Origin: Ustilago trichophora
Lineage: Eukaryota; Basidiomycota; Ustilaginomycetes; Ustilaginales; Ustilaginaceae
Assembly (NCBI GenBank): GCA_900323505.1
Contig: OOIN01000032.1
Span: forward strand, 186,001-250,000
Direction: 5' to 3'
DNA: 64,000 nucleotides
Shown: piece after piece, positions 51,878-63,874 of the stretch
Position numbering within the stretch: position 1 is the first letter of the stretch
Layout: each line of letters starts with the position of its first letter
The notes under the pieces: model-generated
Told to the model about the DNA's origin: nothing
Seen by the model: only the letters and a program-made list of their open reading frames with translations
Databases searched by the model: none
Position numbers and translations under genes: made by a program

Positions 51878-52370
51878 ACTACAGCATCCTCCGCAACCGC
51901 TAGACACATGGCGTTTTCCGTCTACTTCTCCTTCTTACCGTTCCACATCCAGCAACAATAAGAACAACGCCAATAACGAGGAGACAGGCAGCATCCGGCG
52001 CTCGACCGCTTTGACCCCTCCTCTCTTCTCCGAATCACTTTTCTCCTATTGTTCCTCTGTGATCCGCGATTTCGACAACTGCGCTCTGCGTCAGTGAGGC
52101 CCGTATCCGGTCTGCTACTACTTAACCACCAGCATCTTCGACTCGCACGGGCGAACGATCGTTTAGGATCCCCTCCTCCCTCAGCTTCGTCACCTTTGCC
52201 TATTTTCACCGGCCATCCTACGTCTCTAGCCTGATAGTATCTCGGCTGGCCACTTCTTCCACCGCTTCTACTTCTTCTTTGATATTGCGGCTCGACTCGC
52301 TTGCTCCTTCTCCAATCTCAACCTCTCCGGAACTCCTTTCAACCCCACTTTTTGGGACCATACAGTCGGC
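47575..52370. other. 4.8-kb stretch without a convincing gene
   Basis: This is the largest gene-free interval. Six copies of the TACTGTAC element lie between 49318 and 51307, including tandem forms at 49999-50010 and 50129-50145. A CT repeat is at 51832-51873. Frames such as 48078-48416, 48751-49155 and 51198-51458 lack domains, signal peptides and coding-like codon use. The last 500-600 bp are C/T-rich and probably leader of the gene at 52371. An lncRNA, a multi-exon small gene or a regulatory domain cannot be excluded. Confidence 0.55.
51832..51873. repeat. CT microsatellite
   Basis: About 42 nt of CT dinucleotides with one TTT interruption, about 500 bp upstream of the GRAM-domain gene; probably part of its promoter or leader. 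Confidence 0.9.
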
Positions 52371-55300
52371 ATGTCTTCCTTCTACGACCGGTCCATGTCG
52401 TCATCCAGAGTCTCTCTCGACACGACAGACCGCAGCTACTCGCGCTCTCCATCAAGGTCCGGCATGACTAGTTCAGATGACCTTGGCTCGTCTCGTGGCT
52501 ATCACACCAACTCTTCTTCTGCATCGCTCGGAAGCGGCAAGGGAGGTGCACCCATGCATGCAATGATGGTTCCCGGCGTTGTTGTACCCACCATCGACAG
52601 ACCCGAGCCCGACTCTCCCTTCTCCCAGTGGGAGGCTTACATCGTCAAGCAAGCACAGGAGTGGAATGACAAGCGTACAAAGGCTCTCGCCTCACCACCT
52701 CCACCACCCTCCAACAACAGCCCACGTGTCGTCTGGGCCGACCAGATTCGCAAGGCCGCCCCTCAGTCTCAACCATTCACATATACCAAGGCTCGCGATC
52801 GTGTAGCCAGCCCTCCTCCCCAAGGCCCACCTCCGCCCAACCCGCGTGGTCTGCTTCGCAAACCTTCCTTTGACGTCTTCCGTAACAACTCTGAAACTGG
52901 GGAACGCAGCGGTTCAACACCATCGCCTTCGACAAGACCAAGCATCTCTTCGCCCATCTTGACAAAGTCGATCCTCACGACCGTGCCACCAACACCCATC
53001 GCACCAGTGCCCATCCACGCTGCCACCAGCACATCGTACGATTCGCTCTACAGCCGATCCGTACCAGACCCTTTGCAGGTGCCGCACAACGTCGAGTCAC
53101 AAACCTCTTCGATACGCAGCCTCTCGCCTTTGCCTCTCTCTCTTCCAGGAGATGACTTTTCGGCTTCGCTGCTGATCAACCTCGACAAGCGTTCTTCCAC
53201 CGCATCCACTTCGTCTGGTCGTGCACCGGGTCCTTCCGAGTTGATTGCGGCACCCTTGCCAGCAATTTTCAATTCGGAGAACAGCGCACCACCGTCCATT
53301 GCTGATACTTACTCGGTTCACTCGCGCCGTTCCTCTTGGGCTAGCTCAATCGATCTGGATCCTGCTATCATCTGCACGCCTCCTCTTTCTCACGACGGCT
53401 GGCAGGAACAGTGCCAAACCAACCGCCCCGCTTTCCTCGCCGAATACGGCCTGGATCAGGACACCGACGAGAGCGAGCCCGAGGAGACCGAGTGCAGCGT
53501 ATACCCTGACGACGACGAGACCGGTGCTGCTTCTTTGCACACTGTCGGAATGTACTCCAATGAAGCCATGCAGCAGCAGCAGCAGCAGCAGGAGGGACCC
53601 GCGCAGCCCGTCTTCCAGCGTCTCGAGGCCGATCTGCTCTCCCTCTCAGGTCATGGCGATGACATGAATGGTTCGCCTCGCTTTGGTCCTGACGGCACTC
53701 CTCTACCCCGTCTCGAGATCTCGAGCCTTCCTCGTGAAAAGGAGGAGATTCGGAAGGCCCGCGCTCGTCTCATCAGCCCTGTCTCGTTCAAAAAGGCCTT
53801 CTCGATCAAGAAGAAGGGTTCCAACTCTGGCTCGTCTGGCTCGCAGTCTGCGGGCTCGTCGCCCAGCTTGCCCAACAGCAGCTCGGAGGAAGTCGGCAAA
53901 GTCAACAACGACGCCCAGACACCTGTCGTATCTCGCTTGGCATCTCAGTCGCCTAGTCTCATGACCCAGGACATGACATCGTGGGCTGCAGCTATCCCTG
54001 CCGAAGCACCGCCTACTTCTCCTGTCGAGCTTCCCGCTTCTCCAATGCCAACACTGCAGCTGTCGCCATCGATCGACTCGTACGCGCCCACCGTAAGCTC
54101 GACGGATGGCTCCTCTGCCATGCCCATCTCTCCCGTCTTTAGCAACCCTGCCCCCTCCATTGCCTCCGAAACCTCACGCGATGGCCTCTCGTCTCTCAAC
54201 TCCTTCGCCAACGGCAGCATCTCTGGCCAGAGACGACACCGAGTCGCCACTCCTGGCCTCACCAAAGTCCCATCTTCCCCCACAGACTCGGGCGCAGCTG
54301 CTAGCCTCGATCCCCACCTTATGCGCGTCAAAACCCGCGCTCGCTCCAGCGGAAGCGTCAGCTCGCACACGCCTTCCATCGCGCTCAGCAATACCTCGTC
54401 CACCAACGGGCGACGCACCTCTCGCCGAAGTGGAGGCGGTCGAAGTGGACGCAGCCGCATCACTGACTCGATGCCTAGTTTTGCCAATATGGCCAGCTCG
54501 CTCGCTGTTCCTGTGAGCGACCAGAGGAGGTTCTCCAACAGAAGCCTTTCGAGTGAGGGATCGATCGATAACCACAGCAACGCTTCGAATGGGTCCAGCT
54601 ATGCAAAGGTGGGTGGATCCTCGGATGACGGTATGCCCGTTCCTCTCTCGCCGAGCGCATCGTCGATGACGACGTTCAAGAGCGTGCTGCGCAAGAGGGT
54701 TCCGTCGGAGGATGGGTCTTTGCTTTCGCCTAAGAAGGAGGTTTCGTTTGATTTGCCCGTCTCGACCAGCTTTGGCGTTGTGGCAGAGGGCCAGGACGAG
54801 GAAGAAGAGGAGCTGCTCGAACACGAACAGAGGCAGCGAGGACATCTCAAACTTCCGCCTATGAAGTTGCAAAAGGAGAGCACTGCCGCTGAAGATGTTG
54901 CAGCAGCGGCAACCAGCGAGCAGACTGCACAGCAGAGCAGCACTCTTAGCCAAGACGATCAGGACATTCTCACCTTCCTATCCTCCTTCGGTCGCGACAT
55001 CAAGACCGTCGAATCGCTCGGGTTGCTTGACAACATCCACGCGGGATCCAACGAGTGGCCCAAACGGGAGGACTGGGATTCGCTCCCTGCTTACCTTATG
55101 GCTTACGCCACCACCTTCCTCTCTGCGTACAGCGACGACAGTGCGACGCTCGTCTATTCGACCAAGCGCGCTCCCGCCCGTATCAGCAGCAAGAGCTCCA
55201 AAATCGTTTCTGCACCTTTGCTGAGCAGCAACCCTTTGTACACTTCGATCGTACGCTCCCTCTTCCGTATTGCAAGTTGGGACCAACCGCTCGTATCTGC

Positions 55301-56267
55301 CGGTGTATCCTCCATCTATGCCTACAGCTGGACCAAGGGGAAACTTGCCGCCATGATCTTTGTTGGACTTGCCCTCCTCATCGCTACACAGGGTGCTCAG
55401 ATGCGAGCATCATCTTCCTCGTCGAGCGATGCACAGGAGCTCAGTGCTGCGTATAGCCGCATTGCCCCCGTCCTGCTTGGTTCGGCAAGCACCCACGAAC
55501 GTATGCGTAACTTGATGCTATGGCGATCTCCAAAGGCTTCGTTGCGATTTACTGGGCTGCTTCTTGCGTTGGCATTGGGTGCTACGAGGTTTGACAGTAG
55601 CATGATGTTGCAGTTTCCTGGACTTTTTGTGGGGCTGGCGCTGTTTGTGTGGTTGCCGATCATTCTTCATCAACCCGAGTGGGCGCCTGAGTGGATTCGT
55701 TCAGTCAATCCAGTCGACGTGCTTCTATACGACGTACCTACAGATGCACAGTATGCCATCCTCACCCTTCGTCGACGTGCAGCCAGTGGAGACCAACTAG
55801 TCCACCACCCCGTCACCCCTTCCCGAACCGCCGCACTCAAACTTCTCCCTCCCACCCTCTCCCCTACAGCCTTTGACCACCGCGTATCCACCCAAGAACT
55901 CACCCACATCACCGACATTTTGGAAAGTTCCCACTTCGCCACATTTGAAAACTCCCCCGGTCATCTCATCATTCTAGCCTCTCGTCTCATCTTCCGCACC
56001 CTCTCCTCTCCACCTTCTAACCAAAGCAGCGAAGAAGAAGAACAGATCAGCTTGGCAGACGATCTCATTCGCTCTTCTGCTTCTTCTTCTTTGGCGAAAA
56101 TCACCCTCGACGCAAGACTCGAAAAGGTGGTCAAATTGGAAAAAACCCTCCTGGATGGTCTGCAGATCAAACTGAGAAACGGTCAAGTGTTCCAGCTGCA
56201 AGGTGTCGCAGAGAGAGATGTCGCTTTTAATCGCTTGTTGGCGCTTGCCCCTCAAAAATGGCATTGA
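52371..56267 (+). CDS. GRAMD4-like membrane protein (reticulon-like hairpins and C-terminal GRAM domain)
   Basis: The 1298-residue single-exon product has a very long disordered Ser/Pro-rich N-terminal part (about 1-850, with a Gln run near residue 403), then a folded segment (LSQDDQDILTFLSSFGRDIKTV...), hydrophobic segments near 985-1010 (KLAAMIFVGLALLIATQG) and 1055-1105 (two close segments, FTGLLLALALGATRF and GLFVGLALFVWLPIILHQP) that may form hairpins, and a GRAM-like C-terminus (about 1150-1298; ITDILESSHFATFENSPGHL, KVVKLEKTLLDGLQIKLRNG). The order hydrophobic hairpins-GRAM is that of animal GRAMD4, so an ER membrane role is plausible but inferred. It is convergent with TRM8. Confidence 0.78.
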   Translation: MSSFYDRSMSSSRVSLDTTDRSYSRSPSRSGMTSSDDLGSSRGYHTNSSSASLGSGKGGAPMHAMMVPGVVVPTIDRPEPDSPFSQWEAYIVKQAQEWNDKRTKALASPPPPPSNNSPRVVWADQIRKAAPQSQPFTYTKARDRVASPPPQGPPPPNPRGLLRKPSFDVFRNNSETGERSGSTPSPSTRPSISSPILTKSILTTVPPTPIAPVPIHAATSTSYDSLYSRSVPDPLQVPHNVESQTSSIRSLSPLPLSLPGDDFSASLLINLDKRSSTASTSSGRAPGPSELIAAPLPAIFNSENSAPPSIADTYSVHSRRSSWASSIDLDPAIICTPPLSHDGWQEQCQTNRPAFLAEYGLDQDTDESEPEETECSVYPDDDETGAASLHTVGMYSNEAMQQQQQQQEGPAQPVFQRLEADLLSLSGHGDDMNGSPRFGPDGTPLPRLEISSLPREKEEIRKARARLISPVSFKKAFSIKKKGSNSGSSGSQSAGSSPSLPNSSSEEVGKVNNDAQTPVVSRLASQSPSLMTQDMTSWAAAIPAEAPPTSPVELPASPMPTLQLSPSIDSYAPTVSSTDGSSAMPISPVFSNPAPSIASETSRDGLSSLNSFANGSISGQRRHRVATPGLTKVPSSPTDSGAAASLDPHLMRVKTRARSSGSVSSHTPSIALSNTSSTNGRRTSRRSGGGRSGRSRITDSMPSFANMASSLAVPVSDQRRFSNRSLSSEGSIDNHSNASNGSSYAKVGGSSDDGMPVPLSPSASSMTTFKSVLRKRVPSEDGSLLSPKKEVSFDLPVSTSFGVVAEGQDEEEEELLEHEQRQRGHLKLPPMKLQKESTAAEDVAAAATSEQTAQQSSTLSQDDQDILTFLSSFGRDIKTVESLGLLDNIHAGSNEWPKREDWDSLPAYLMAYATTFLSAYSDDSATLVYSTKRAPARISSKSSKIVSAPLLSSNPLYTSIVRSLFRIASWDQPLVSAGVSSIYAYSWTKGKLAAMIFVGLALLIATQGAQMRASSSSSSDAQELSAAYSRIAPVLLGSASTHERMRNLMLWRSPKASLRFTGLLLALALGATRFDSSMMLQFPGLFVGLALFVWLPIILHQPEWAPEWIRSVNPVDVLLYDVPTDAQYAILTLRRRAASGDQLVHHPVTPSRTAALKLLPPTLSPTAFDHRVSTQELTHITDILESSHFATFENSPGHLIILASRLIFRTLSSPPSNQSSEEEEQISLADDLIRSSASSSLAKITLDARLEKVVKLEKTLLDGLQIKLRNGQVFQLQGVAERDVAFNRLLALAPQKWH

Positions 56268-56743
56268 GGATGACTGTCCAAGTAGCTTCATATACACTCT
56301 TTTCTTGATAGTGTTTCGCTTTCATTCACTTGTCCTCGAAGAGGAGAAACTTTTTGGTTTCTTTTTACACTCTCTTTAGCTCTTGTTTATTCATTCATTT
56401 CATTTTTTTTTTTTTTTTTTGTTTTCTCTTGCTGTATTCTATACTGTACATGTGACTGATAATCGTTCCCAATTCTGTTGGACTGTTTTCCCAAGTTTGG
56501 CGCTCGGCTGATCGGCTCAAGAATAAAAAGAGCTTTTGATAAGTTGTTGATCTTGATGGAGGATAATGAACGCTTGGATCGGCGTGATGTCCGCAGTGTC
56601 TCGCTGGCAAGTTTTCAATCTAAGGTCAGTACCATCGCTACTCTTCAGTCAGCAAACCCACAATACGAGATGCAACACAAGTCAAAACATTTGCTACTTT
56701 TCAAAGTCAATTAAAAATATTTGCCAGTAAAACGACAGAATAG
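56268..56743. other. Convergent spacer before TRM8
   Basis: Contains a poly(T) run (56402-56420), a TACTGTACA element at 56442-56450 and no recognisable gene. Confidence 0.6.
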
Positions 56744-58179
<1,436 letters not shown>

Positions 58180-58841
58180 ATGGACAAGCTTCCCAGCGCC
58201 GAAGAGATGCGAGGTACGTTCAACTCTCACCTCCGATACTCGAACATCACAGCTTTCACAGACTACGAAAGCTTCCACCCGACATGTATCTCGTTACTGA
58301 CGCCATATCCTCTCTTGTCCCTTTGCCTCCTTCTCAACTTTGCCACATCTGCTGCTGACTGACTGACTGACTGACAAAACGACATACCCTCCTGCCCTTT
58401 ATTACCATGAATGGTCACAATGACACGCCCAACACACAAACACACGCACATATATCTACAACAAAACCGCACAATCATCTCTCGGTACGGTTGTACGGAT
58501 GCTTGTTCAACAGAAACCCTCGCACAACGAGAGGAGAAAGTCCGAGAATCGTGGGTGCGAACCATGGAAGCCCGTATCGTCCGTGAAGAGCTCCAGAAAT
58601 GCCACAAGGCCGAAGGAGTTAACCACTACCAGGCATGCAGCGACCTTGCCAAGAAGTACCACTCTTTGTTGGCTGATGCAAAGGTGAGAATGCGCCGCCC
58701 CAAATCCCCCTTGCCTTCGAAGTGCTGGTATGGATGGTCGAAGGATAGATTTACTGACGAGAATATCCTATTGATGTTTTGTTTGATGCTGGAATGGTGA
58801 TGTGACAGGTCAAGGGCTTCAGAGTCATCGACACTGCGTAA
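58180..58841 (+). CDS. NDUFB10: Mitochondrial complex I subunit NDUFB10 (PDSW type), 3 exons
   Basis: Three exons give 78 residues: 58180-58213, 58514-58683 and 58809-58841. Splice sites are GTACGT...CAG (intron 1, 300 nt, phase 1) and GTGAGA...CAG (intron 2, 125 nt, phase 0). The joined frame begins MDKLPSAEEMRETLAQREEK across the first junction and ends DAKVKGFRVIDTA across the second. The core ESWVRTMEARIVREELQKCH plus a second Cys (C-x11-C) resembles fungal NDUFB10/PDSW proteins, accessory subunits of the membrane arm imported to the intermembrane space by Mia40-type oxidation. There is no cleavable presequence, as expected. Intron 1 carries five tandem CTGAC units near 58355-58374. It is convergent with PFD2. 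Confidence 0.88.
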
Positions 58842-59220
58842 AAGTTGCTTTAAACGTGTAACTTGCGCTTGTTTCGAGAATATCATTACTACTGCTACGA
58901 TAGATCTATGCGTCTCTGCTTCTTGTTCAGTGTGTGCGCTTCAGTGCCTCTGTCGGTTCTAAAGCCTTGCTTCTACAGCAATTCGTTGCGCACAGGAGCT
59001 CAAAGAAGACAGACTCTCAGGTTTCACACATCCTCCACCACAGCTGAATTGGGATGATGCGGTTTCAGTGAAGGGTACAATTACATTAGACCTGGCCCTA
59101 TCACCCTCTGGATTTTGAGAGATCTAGGGCAAAATCCGGTTGGTGTGAGTGCGTACAAGAGAATGCTTGATACGAATACGAAGGGAGCAAGCTCGGGAAA
59201 ATTTAGACAGAGGTGGAGAA
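58842..59220. other. Convergent spacer NDUFB10 - PFD2
   Basis: 379 bp with 3' flanks only; no gene or long repeat is seen. Confidence 0.6.
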
Positions 59221-59969
59221 CTAGGAAGTGTATTCGCGCTGGAACTCTTGCAATTCGTTTTCTTTCTGTTTGTACTGTTTGAGAAGTGTTTCGAGGATCT
59301 GCTTGAGCTGTAGGTCCTCGCATTGGATGAAGAAGAGAGAGAGAGAGAGAGAGGAAAAAAAAAAGATAGTGTCAGTCGAGCCATTCCTCGACAAGTTGGC
59401 TGAACAAGGTGGAGGAACCAAAACGTACGCCTTCGAGATTAGTCTGCAGCGCAGGTAGAACTTCCTTTACTGTCCTCTCGACAAGCACACCACCGATGAG
59501 ACGGAAGCACTTGCGATCAGGGTCGGCTTTGGACGCCTCGGTGAGGGTGTCGATCACCAGTCTGTGTGGGAAGCAATGTGAAGTGGTTCAAATGGTCAGT
59601 TTCTGCGCTCCTCTCCTAAAAGAATTCACGAAGGGTGGAGGTCTCGGTTGTCTTTGTTGTGAGAGGGATAAGGTACGTACTTGTGCTCATCAGCTTCGCC
59701 CTCGAGCTCGCCGATCTTGGAGGCGATGCCTTGGAGTTCTGATCTTCTAGACTGGTAGACTTGAGCTGCCTCTGAGCGGCGTAAAGGAACATAGATAAAT
59801 TGAGATAGTAGGATGAATGAAGGAAACTGTGAGTGATGAATATGGGTTCCGAGCCTTTATGAGCTTCGTTAGCTTCCGATGAAGCGTGGTGGTGGAACCT
59901 ACCTTGTTCTGTAAGTTGGCTCTTTTGCCCTGCCCTTGGCGCAGAAGGTTGTGTTGCTGCCGATGCCAT
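59221..59969 (-). CDS. PFD2: Prefoldin subunit 2 (Gim4), 4 exons
   Basis: Four exons on the minus strand give 125 residues: 59903-59969, 59681-59771, 59429-59561 and 59221-59307. Donors are GTAGGT, GTACGT and GTACGT; acceptors CAG each time; the summed length of 378 nt keeps frame. The protein starts MASAATQPSAPRAGQKSQLT, then EAAQVYQSRRSELQGIASKI, EADEHKLVIDTL, the conserved DPDRKCFRLIGGVLVERTVKEVLPAL and a final coiled coil (KQILETLLKQYKQKENELQEF). This two-coil beta-class layout is prefoldin subunit 2, part of the hexamer that delivers actin and tubulin to the CCT chaperonin. Exon 4 is placed at the CTCAAGCAG junction because it aligns without gap to other prefoldin-2 proteins; intron 3 contains a GA repeat. 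Confidence 0.92.
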
Positions 59970-60668
59970 TGTTATGTGCTATGATCCTCAAAGTCTGCTA
60001 GCTTTGCGAGACAGTGTAAGGGTGAAAGGCGTTTAGAAGGAGCAAGTGTCGAATGAATGAATAGTGAAAGATGCAAGTGTTGGACAGCATCTTCTTGAGA
60101 GGCTCGTACGCTTCACGTGAGCTCAAAAAGTGGTGTTGCGCGAGAAGATTGAGGTCTAACACTCCTGCTCTTGAAAAAAAGAAAAGAATTCCCAGCATGA
60201 TGATGATGCCTGAAATTCGTAAGAAGCGAGTCGGAGATCGTGCGGAGTGTATAAAGGCAACAGAGGCAAAAGAGGGGTTAAACTGAGCCACAGCCGAGAT
60301 TGTGACGCACAACACAGCCATCTCACAGTGTCAGTGTCGACTGGTCTCAACTCCACTTTCTTTTGGAAATTTGGCGTTTGGGCCACGAGAGCGCGAAGAA
60401 AGGGTTCCCTTTTGGCTGGCTGTGCACAGTCCGCTGCTCCCTGTCACACCGCATCGCCATCCAAGCAGAGCACTTGTGTATTCCAAGATCCATTCTCCGC
60501 TTCCAACTTGCCTCTCTCCATCCATCATACAGCTTGTCACATAGCAGACAGCAATCATCTGCTCGAGCACACCATCGATCACAGTTCCAAGCCTTCATAT
60601 CCCCCCAGTCCCAGTCCCTCAAAGCGTACCACTAGTGGCTCTCGAAAGCCGCACAACCGATACTCAAC
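59970..60668. promoter_or_regulatory. Divergent region PFD2 - fimbrin
   Basis: About 700 bp between the starts of two genes whose products act on actin (folding and bundling). Open frames here are short and featureless. CT/CA-rich leader lies at 60470-60660 before the fimbrin ATG. Confidence 0.55.
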
Positions 60669-62636
60669 ATGGAGGCGATCAAGCTTCAGAGGAAGTATCC
60701 TCAATTGTAAGTGTCTGCTCCCATCCGTGCTCCTGCTGCTTGTTGACTCAACCTCGCTGACACCTCTGTCACTCGTCACTCCTTGATCGTTCCTTTCGCT
60801 TGCTTGCATCGCCGGAAATGCAGCTCCCAAGAGGAGATGATGGGCCTTATCTCCCGCTTCCGCACACTCGACGTCGAAGAAAAGGGAAGCATTCCAAAGC
60901 AGGACGTAATTAAGGCCATCCAAGACCAGGGCGATGCTTCCTATGACCAGGTCCGTGAAACGCTCAAAGAAGTCGACCTCGATGCCTCGGGCCGTGTTGA
61001 ACTCGATGACTACGTAGACCTCCTTGCCAAGATCCGTGCCGGTCGCAACGCCTCCGCCGGTGTCGTCACCAAGGGCAAGGTATTCGTCAAGGGCGCCACC
61101 TCCTCCACTCAGCACACCATCAACGAAGACGAGCGTACCGAATTTACCCGTCACATCAACTCGAGCCTTGCCGGAGATGCTCACATCGGCTCTCGTCTTC
61201 CCATCCCCACCGACACCTTCCAGCTCTTTGACGAATGTCGCGATGGTCTCGTGCTCTGCAAGCTGATCAACGACTCGGTTCCGGACACCATCGATGAGCG
61301 TGTCCTCAATGTTGGCAAGGGCGGCAAGGGCCCCAACGCTTTCCAGATGACCGAGAACAACAACATTGTCATCACTTCCGCCAAGGCCATCGGCTGCAGT
61401 GTCGTCAACATTGGCCCTCAAGACATCATTGACGGCAAAGAGCACCTCATTCTCGGTCTCGTCTGGCAAATCATCCGACGTGGTTTGCTCAGCAAGATTG
61501 ACTTGAAGAACCACCCAGAGCTCTATCGTCTCCTCGACGACGGTGAGACCCTAGAAGAGTTCCTGCGCTTGCCACCTGATCAGATCTTGCTCCGATGGTT
61601 CAACTACCACCTCAAAGCCGCCGGCTGGCATCGTCGCGTCGCCAACTTTAGCAAAGACGTTTCCGACGGTGAGAACTACACTGTCCTTCTCAGCCAGCTC
61701 AAACCCGATTCGTGCGACCGCGCTCCTCTGCAGCAATCGGATCTCATGCAGCGTGCCGAGATGGTCCTCCAGCGCGCCGATGCCATTGGCTGCCGCAAGT
61801 ATTTGACCCCCGGATCCATGGTGGCAGGAAATCCAAAGTTGAACTTGGCCTTTGTCGCCCACCTCTTCAATACCTGGCCGTGTCTCGAGCCGCTCGAGGA
61901 AGCCCCGCCTGTCGAGATCGAGGACTTTGACGCCGAAGGCGAGCGCGAAGCCCGAGTCTTCACCCTCTGGCTCAACAGTCTTGATGTCGAGCCCGGCGTA
62001 TACAACCTCTTTGAAGATCTCAAAGACGGCACCGTCATCCTGCAGGCGTTTGACAAGGTCATCCCCGGCAGTGTCACCTGGAAGCGCGTTAGCAAGCCCA
62101 AAGAGGGCCAAGAACTCTCCCGCTTCAAAGCCGTCGAAAACACCAACTATGCCGTCGATCTCGCCAAAGCATCCAACATGCACATTGTCGGAATTCAAGG
62201 CGCAGACATTGTCGACGGAACCAAAACCCTCACCCTCGGCCTCGTGTGGCAACTCATGCGACTCAACATTACAAAGACGCTCTCCTCGCTCTCCAAAGCA
62301 GGTCGCGGCGTAAGCGACTCTGACATGGTCGCATGGGCCAACAATCTCGTCAAAACCAGTGGCAAATCTAGCCAGATTCGAAGTTTCAAAGATCCTCAAT
62401 TGAAAACGGCCGTCTTCTTCCTGGATTTGCTCAATGCGCTAAGACCTGGAATTGTCGATTACAGCTTGGTCAATGCTGGTAGATCCGAGGAAGAGAGCAA
62501 AATGAATGCCAAATTGGCCATTTCCATTGCCAGAAAATTGGGCGCTTTGATCTTTTTAGTACCAGAAGATATTATCGAACTTAGACAGAGATTGATCTTG
62601 ACTTTTGTCGGTTCGTTGATGGCTATCCAGTCCTAA
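60669..62636 (+). CDS. SAC6: Fimbrin, actin-bundling protein, 2 exons
   Basis: Two exons give 616 residues: 60669-60706 (MEAIKLQRKYPQ plus TT) and 60824-62636 (C completes Phe, then SQEEMMGLIS). The intron has GTAAGT and GCAG borders and 117 nt. Domains: two EF-hands at 15-85 (the first loop degenerate; the second, DLDASGRVELDD, has plausible Ca ligands), then four calponin-homology domains arranged as two actin-binding domains (about 115-370 and 385-615; ADIVDGTKTLTLGLVWQLM and IIDGKEHLILGLVWQIIRRG are the usual CH3/CH1 ends). Fimbrin cross-links filaments in endocytic patches and cables. Usual family length is 610-650. It is convergent with SPF30. Confidence 0.95.
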
Positions 62637-62830
62637 CCTGGGAGACGGCTCTTTTTTTTTTTTTGTATAATCACAACATGATGATGATGATGTTTTTTTG
62701 AATGGATGTAAAAATCACACCGTGCTCAGCTCCTGTTAGGATGTCGAGATCTTGTTGTCAAAGTACGAAACGATATGTGTACAAGATTTGGCTGCAGGGT
62801 GAGTGATTAGTGCTGATACAAAAATGAGAG

Positions 62831-63874
62831 TCATCCCAAGGAAGGAGGACCTTTAGCACCCGACCCTGCACTATTGTTCAACTTTTTTGCATCGCTAATT
62901 CCAACTTTGGCATAAGGATCACGACTAGTACCAAAGATGCTCTTTTTGAGCGTTTTGTTCTTGGTTGCCTTTGTTGCGAATTTTTGCCAGGATGCAGCTT
63001 TTTCGATTTGAATTGCGGATTTCTGTTCTCGTCGTTGAAGCTTTTTTTCGTTGCGATGTTTTTTAAGTGCACGCTCGTCCATGGGGCCACCCGTAGCGGG
63101 AGGGGGAGGAGGAGGCGGCAGGGTGTTGAATGGTGGAGGAGGTGGGGGTGGGGTATAGGATGAGGTAATTGTTTCAGTTGGTGGTGGTGGTGGAGGTGGT
63201 TGGGGGAATGATGGGCCGATGTGTGAGGTTGATGCTGAGGATTGTGGTGGTGGTGGTGATGGTGATGGTGGTGGAGAAAGGTGTGTGGAAGAAGAAACAT
63301 CAAAAGATGGCGATACTGGTGCTGGCGCTGGCGGATGTGGCTGGATAGGCTTGAGCGAGGTGGCGGGCAACATCTCTGTATTACCGTATCCTTTGTAGAC
63401 TACAGTAAACATAAGATTTGCTGGATCGCCCGCTACAGCCACAATCCGGGCCGGATAGAATCGATTATCCGCCGAGTAACGAGCAAGCACTTCTTGTCCC
63501 GTCGAGAATGCTCGTCGCATTCGAGCATTGCTTGCACCTCTTGCGCTGCTGCCATCCTGTACCGATACAGATGCTTGTGGCCCAGGAGGAGGAGACGCTA
63601 CTCCATGACTTCCACCCGTGTTTTTGCTTTGCTCATGTACCGAAGAAGGTTCTGGACGTGGTGCTAGTGCCGGTGCTGATGCTGAGACTGATGTGGATGC
63701 TATGCTGCTACTAGGTTGCGCAGCGTCGGACTGTACCAAAGATTGCGTCAATTGGATCAGATTCTCGAGCTCCTTCTTCAGCTCCTGCAACTCGGCATTA
63801 TCAGGATTTCCCTCGAGCGCGCTTGAGACTTGAGTCAGTTGAAGCCTGTATAGCTCCAATTCGGATTCGTCCAT
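62831..63874 (-). CDS. SPF30: Tudor-domain splicing factor SPF30 (SMNDC1-like)
   Basis: The 347-residue protein starts MDESELELYRLQLTQVSSAL with a coiled-coil (LQELKKELENLIQLT) as in SPF30, then a Tudor domain (about 123-185; GQEVLARYSADNRFYPARIV and VVYKGYGNTEMLPATSLKPI) that binds symmetric dimethylarginine on Sm proteins, a long Pro-rich linker with poly-Pro runs (about 185-280) and a basic C-terminus (RRREQK-like, ASWQKFATKATKNKTLKKSIF then SRDPYAKVGI) that closely fits the SPF30 C-terminal region. It supports U4/U6.U5 tri-snRNP joining. Human SMNDC1 has 238 residues; the Pro-rich linker accounts for the difference. The frame has a further in-frame Met 18 codons upstream, rejected since the coiled coil begins at MDES. 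Confidence 0.92.
   Translation of the reverse strand: MDESELELYRLQLTQVSSALEGNPDNAELQELKKELENLIQLTQSLVQSDAAQPSSSIASTSVSASAPALAPRPEPSSVHEQSKNTGGSHGVASPPPGPQASVSVQDGSSARGASNARMRRAFSTGQEVLARYSADNRFYPARIVAVAGDPANLMFTVVYKGYGNTEMLPATSLKPIQPHPPAPAPVSPSFDVSSSTHLSPPPSPSPPPPQSSASTSHIGPSFPQPPPPPPPTETITSSYTPPPPPPPFNTLPPPPPPPATGGPMDERALKKHRNEKKLQRREQKSAIQIEKAASWQKFATKATKNKTLKKSIFGTSRDPYAKVGISDAKKLNNSAGSGAKGPPSLG

Noticed and set aside
58842..59220. Overlapping 3' UTR antisense pair NDUFB10/PFD2 as a regulatory system
   Set aside because: Convergent short spacers are common throughout the window and no transcript ends are visible in sequence alone.
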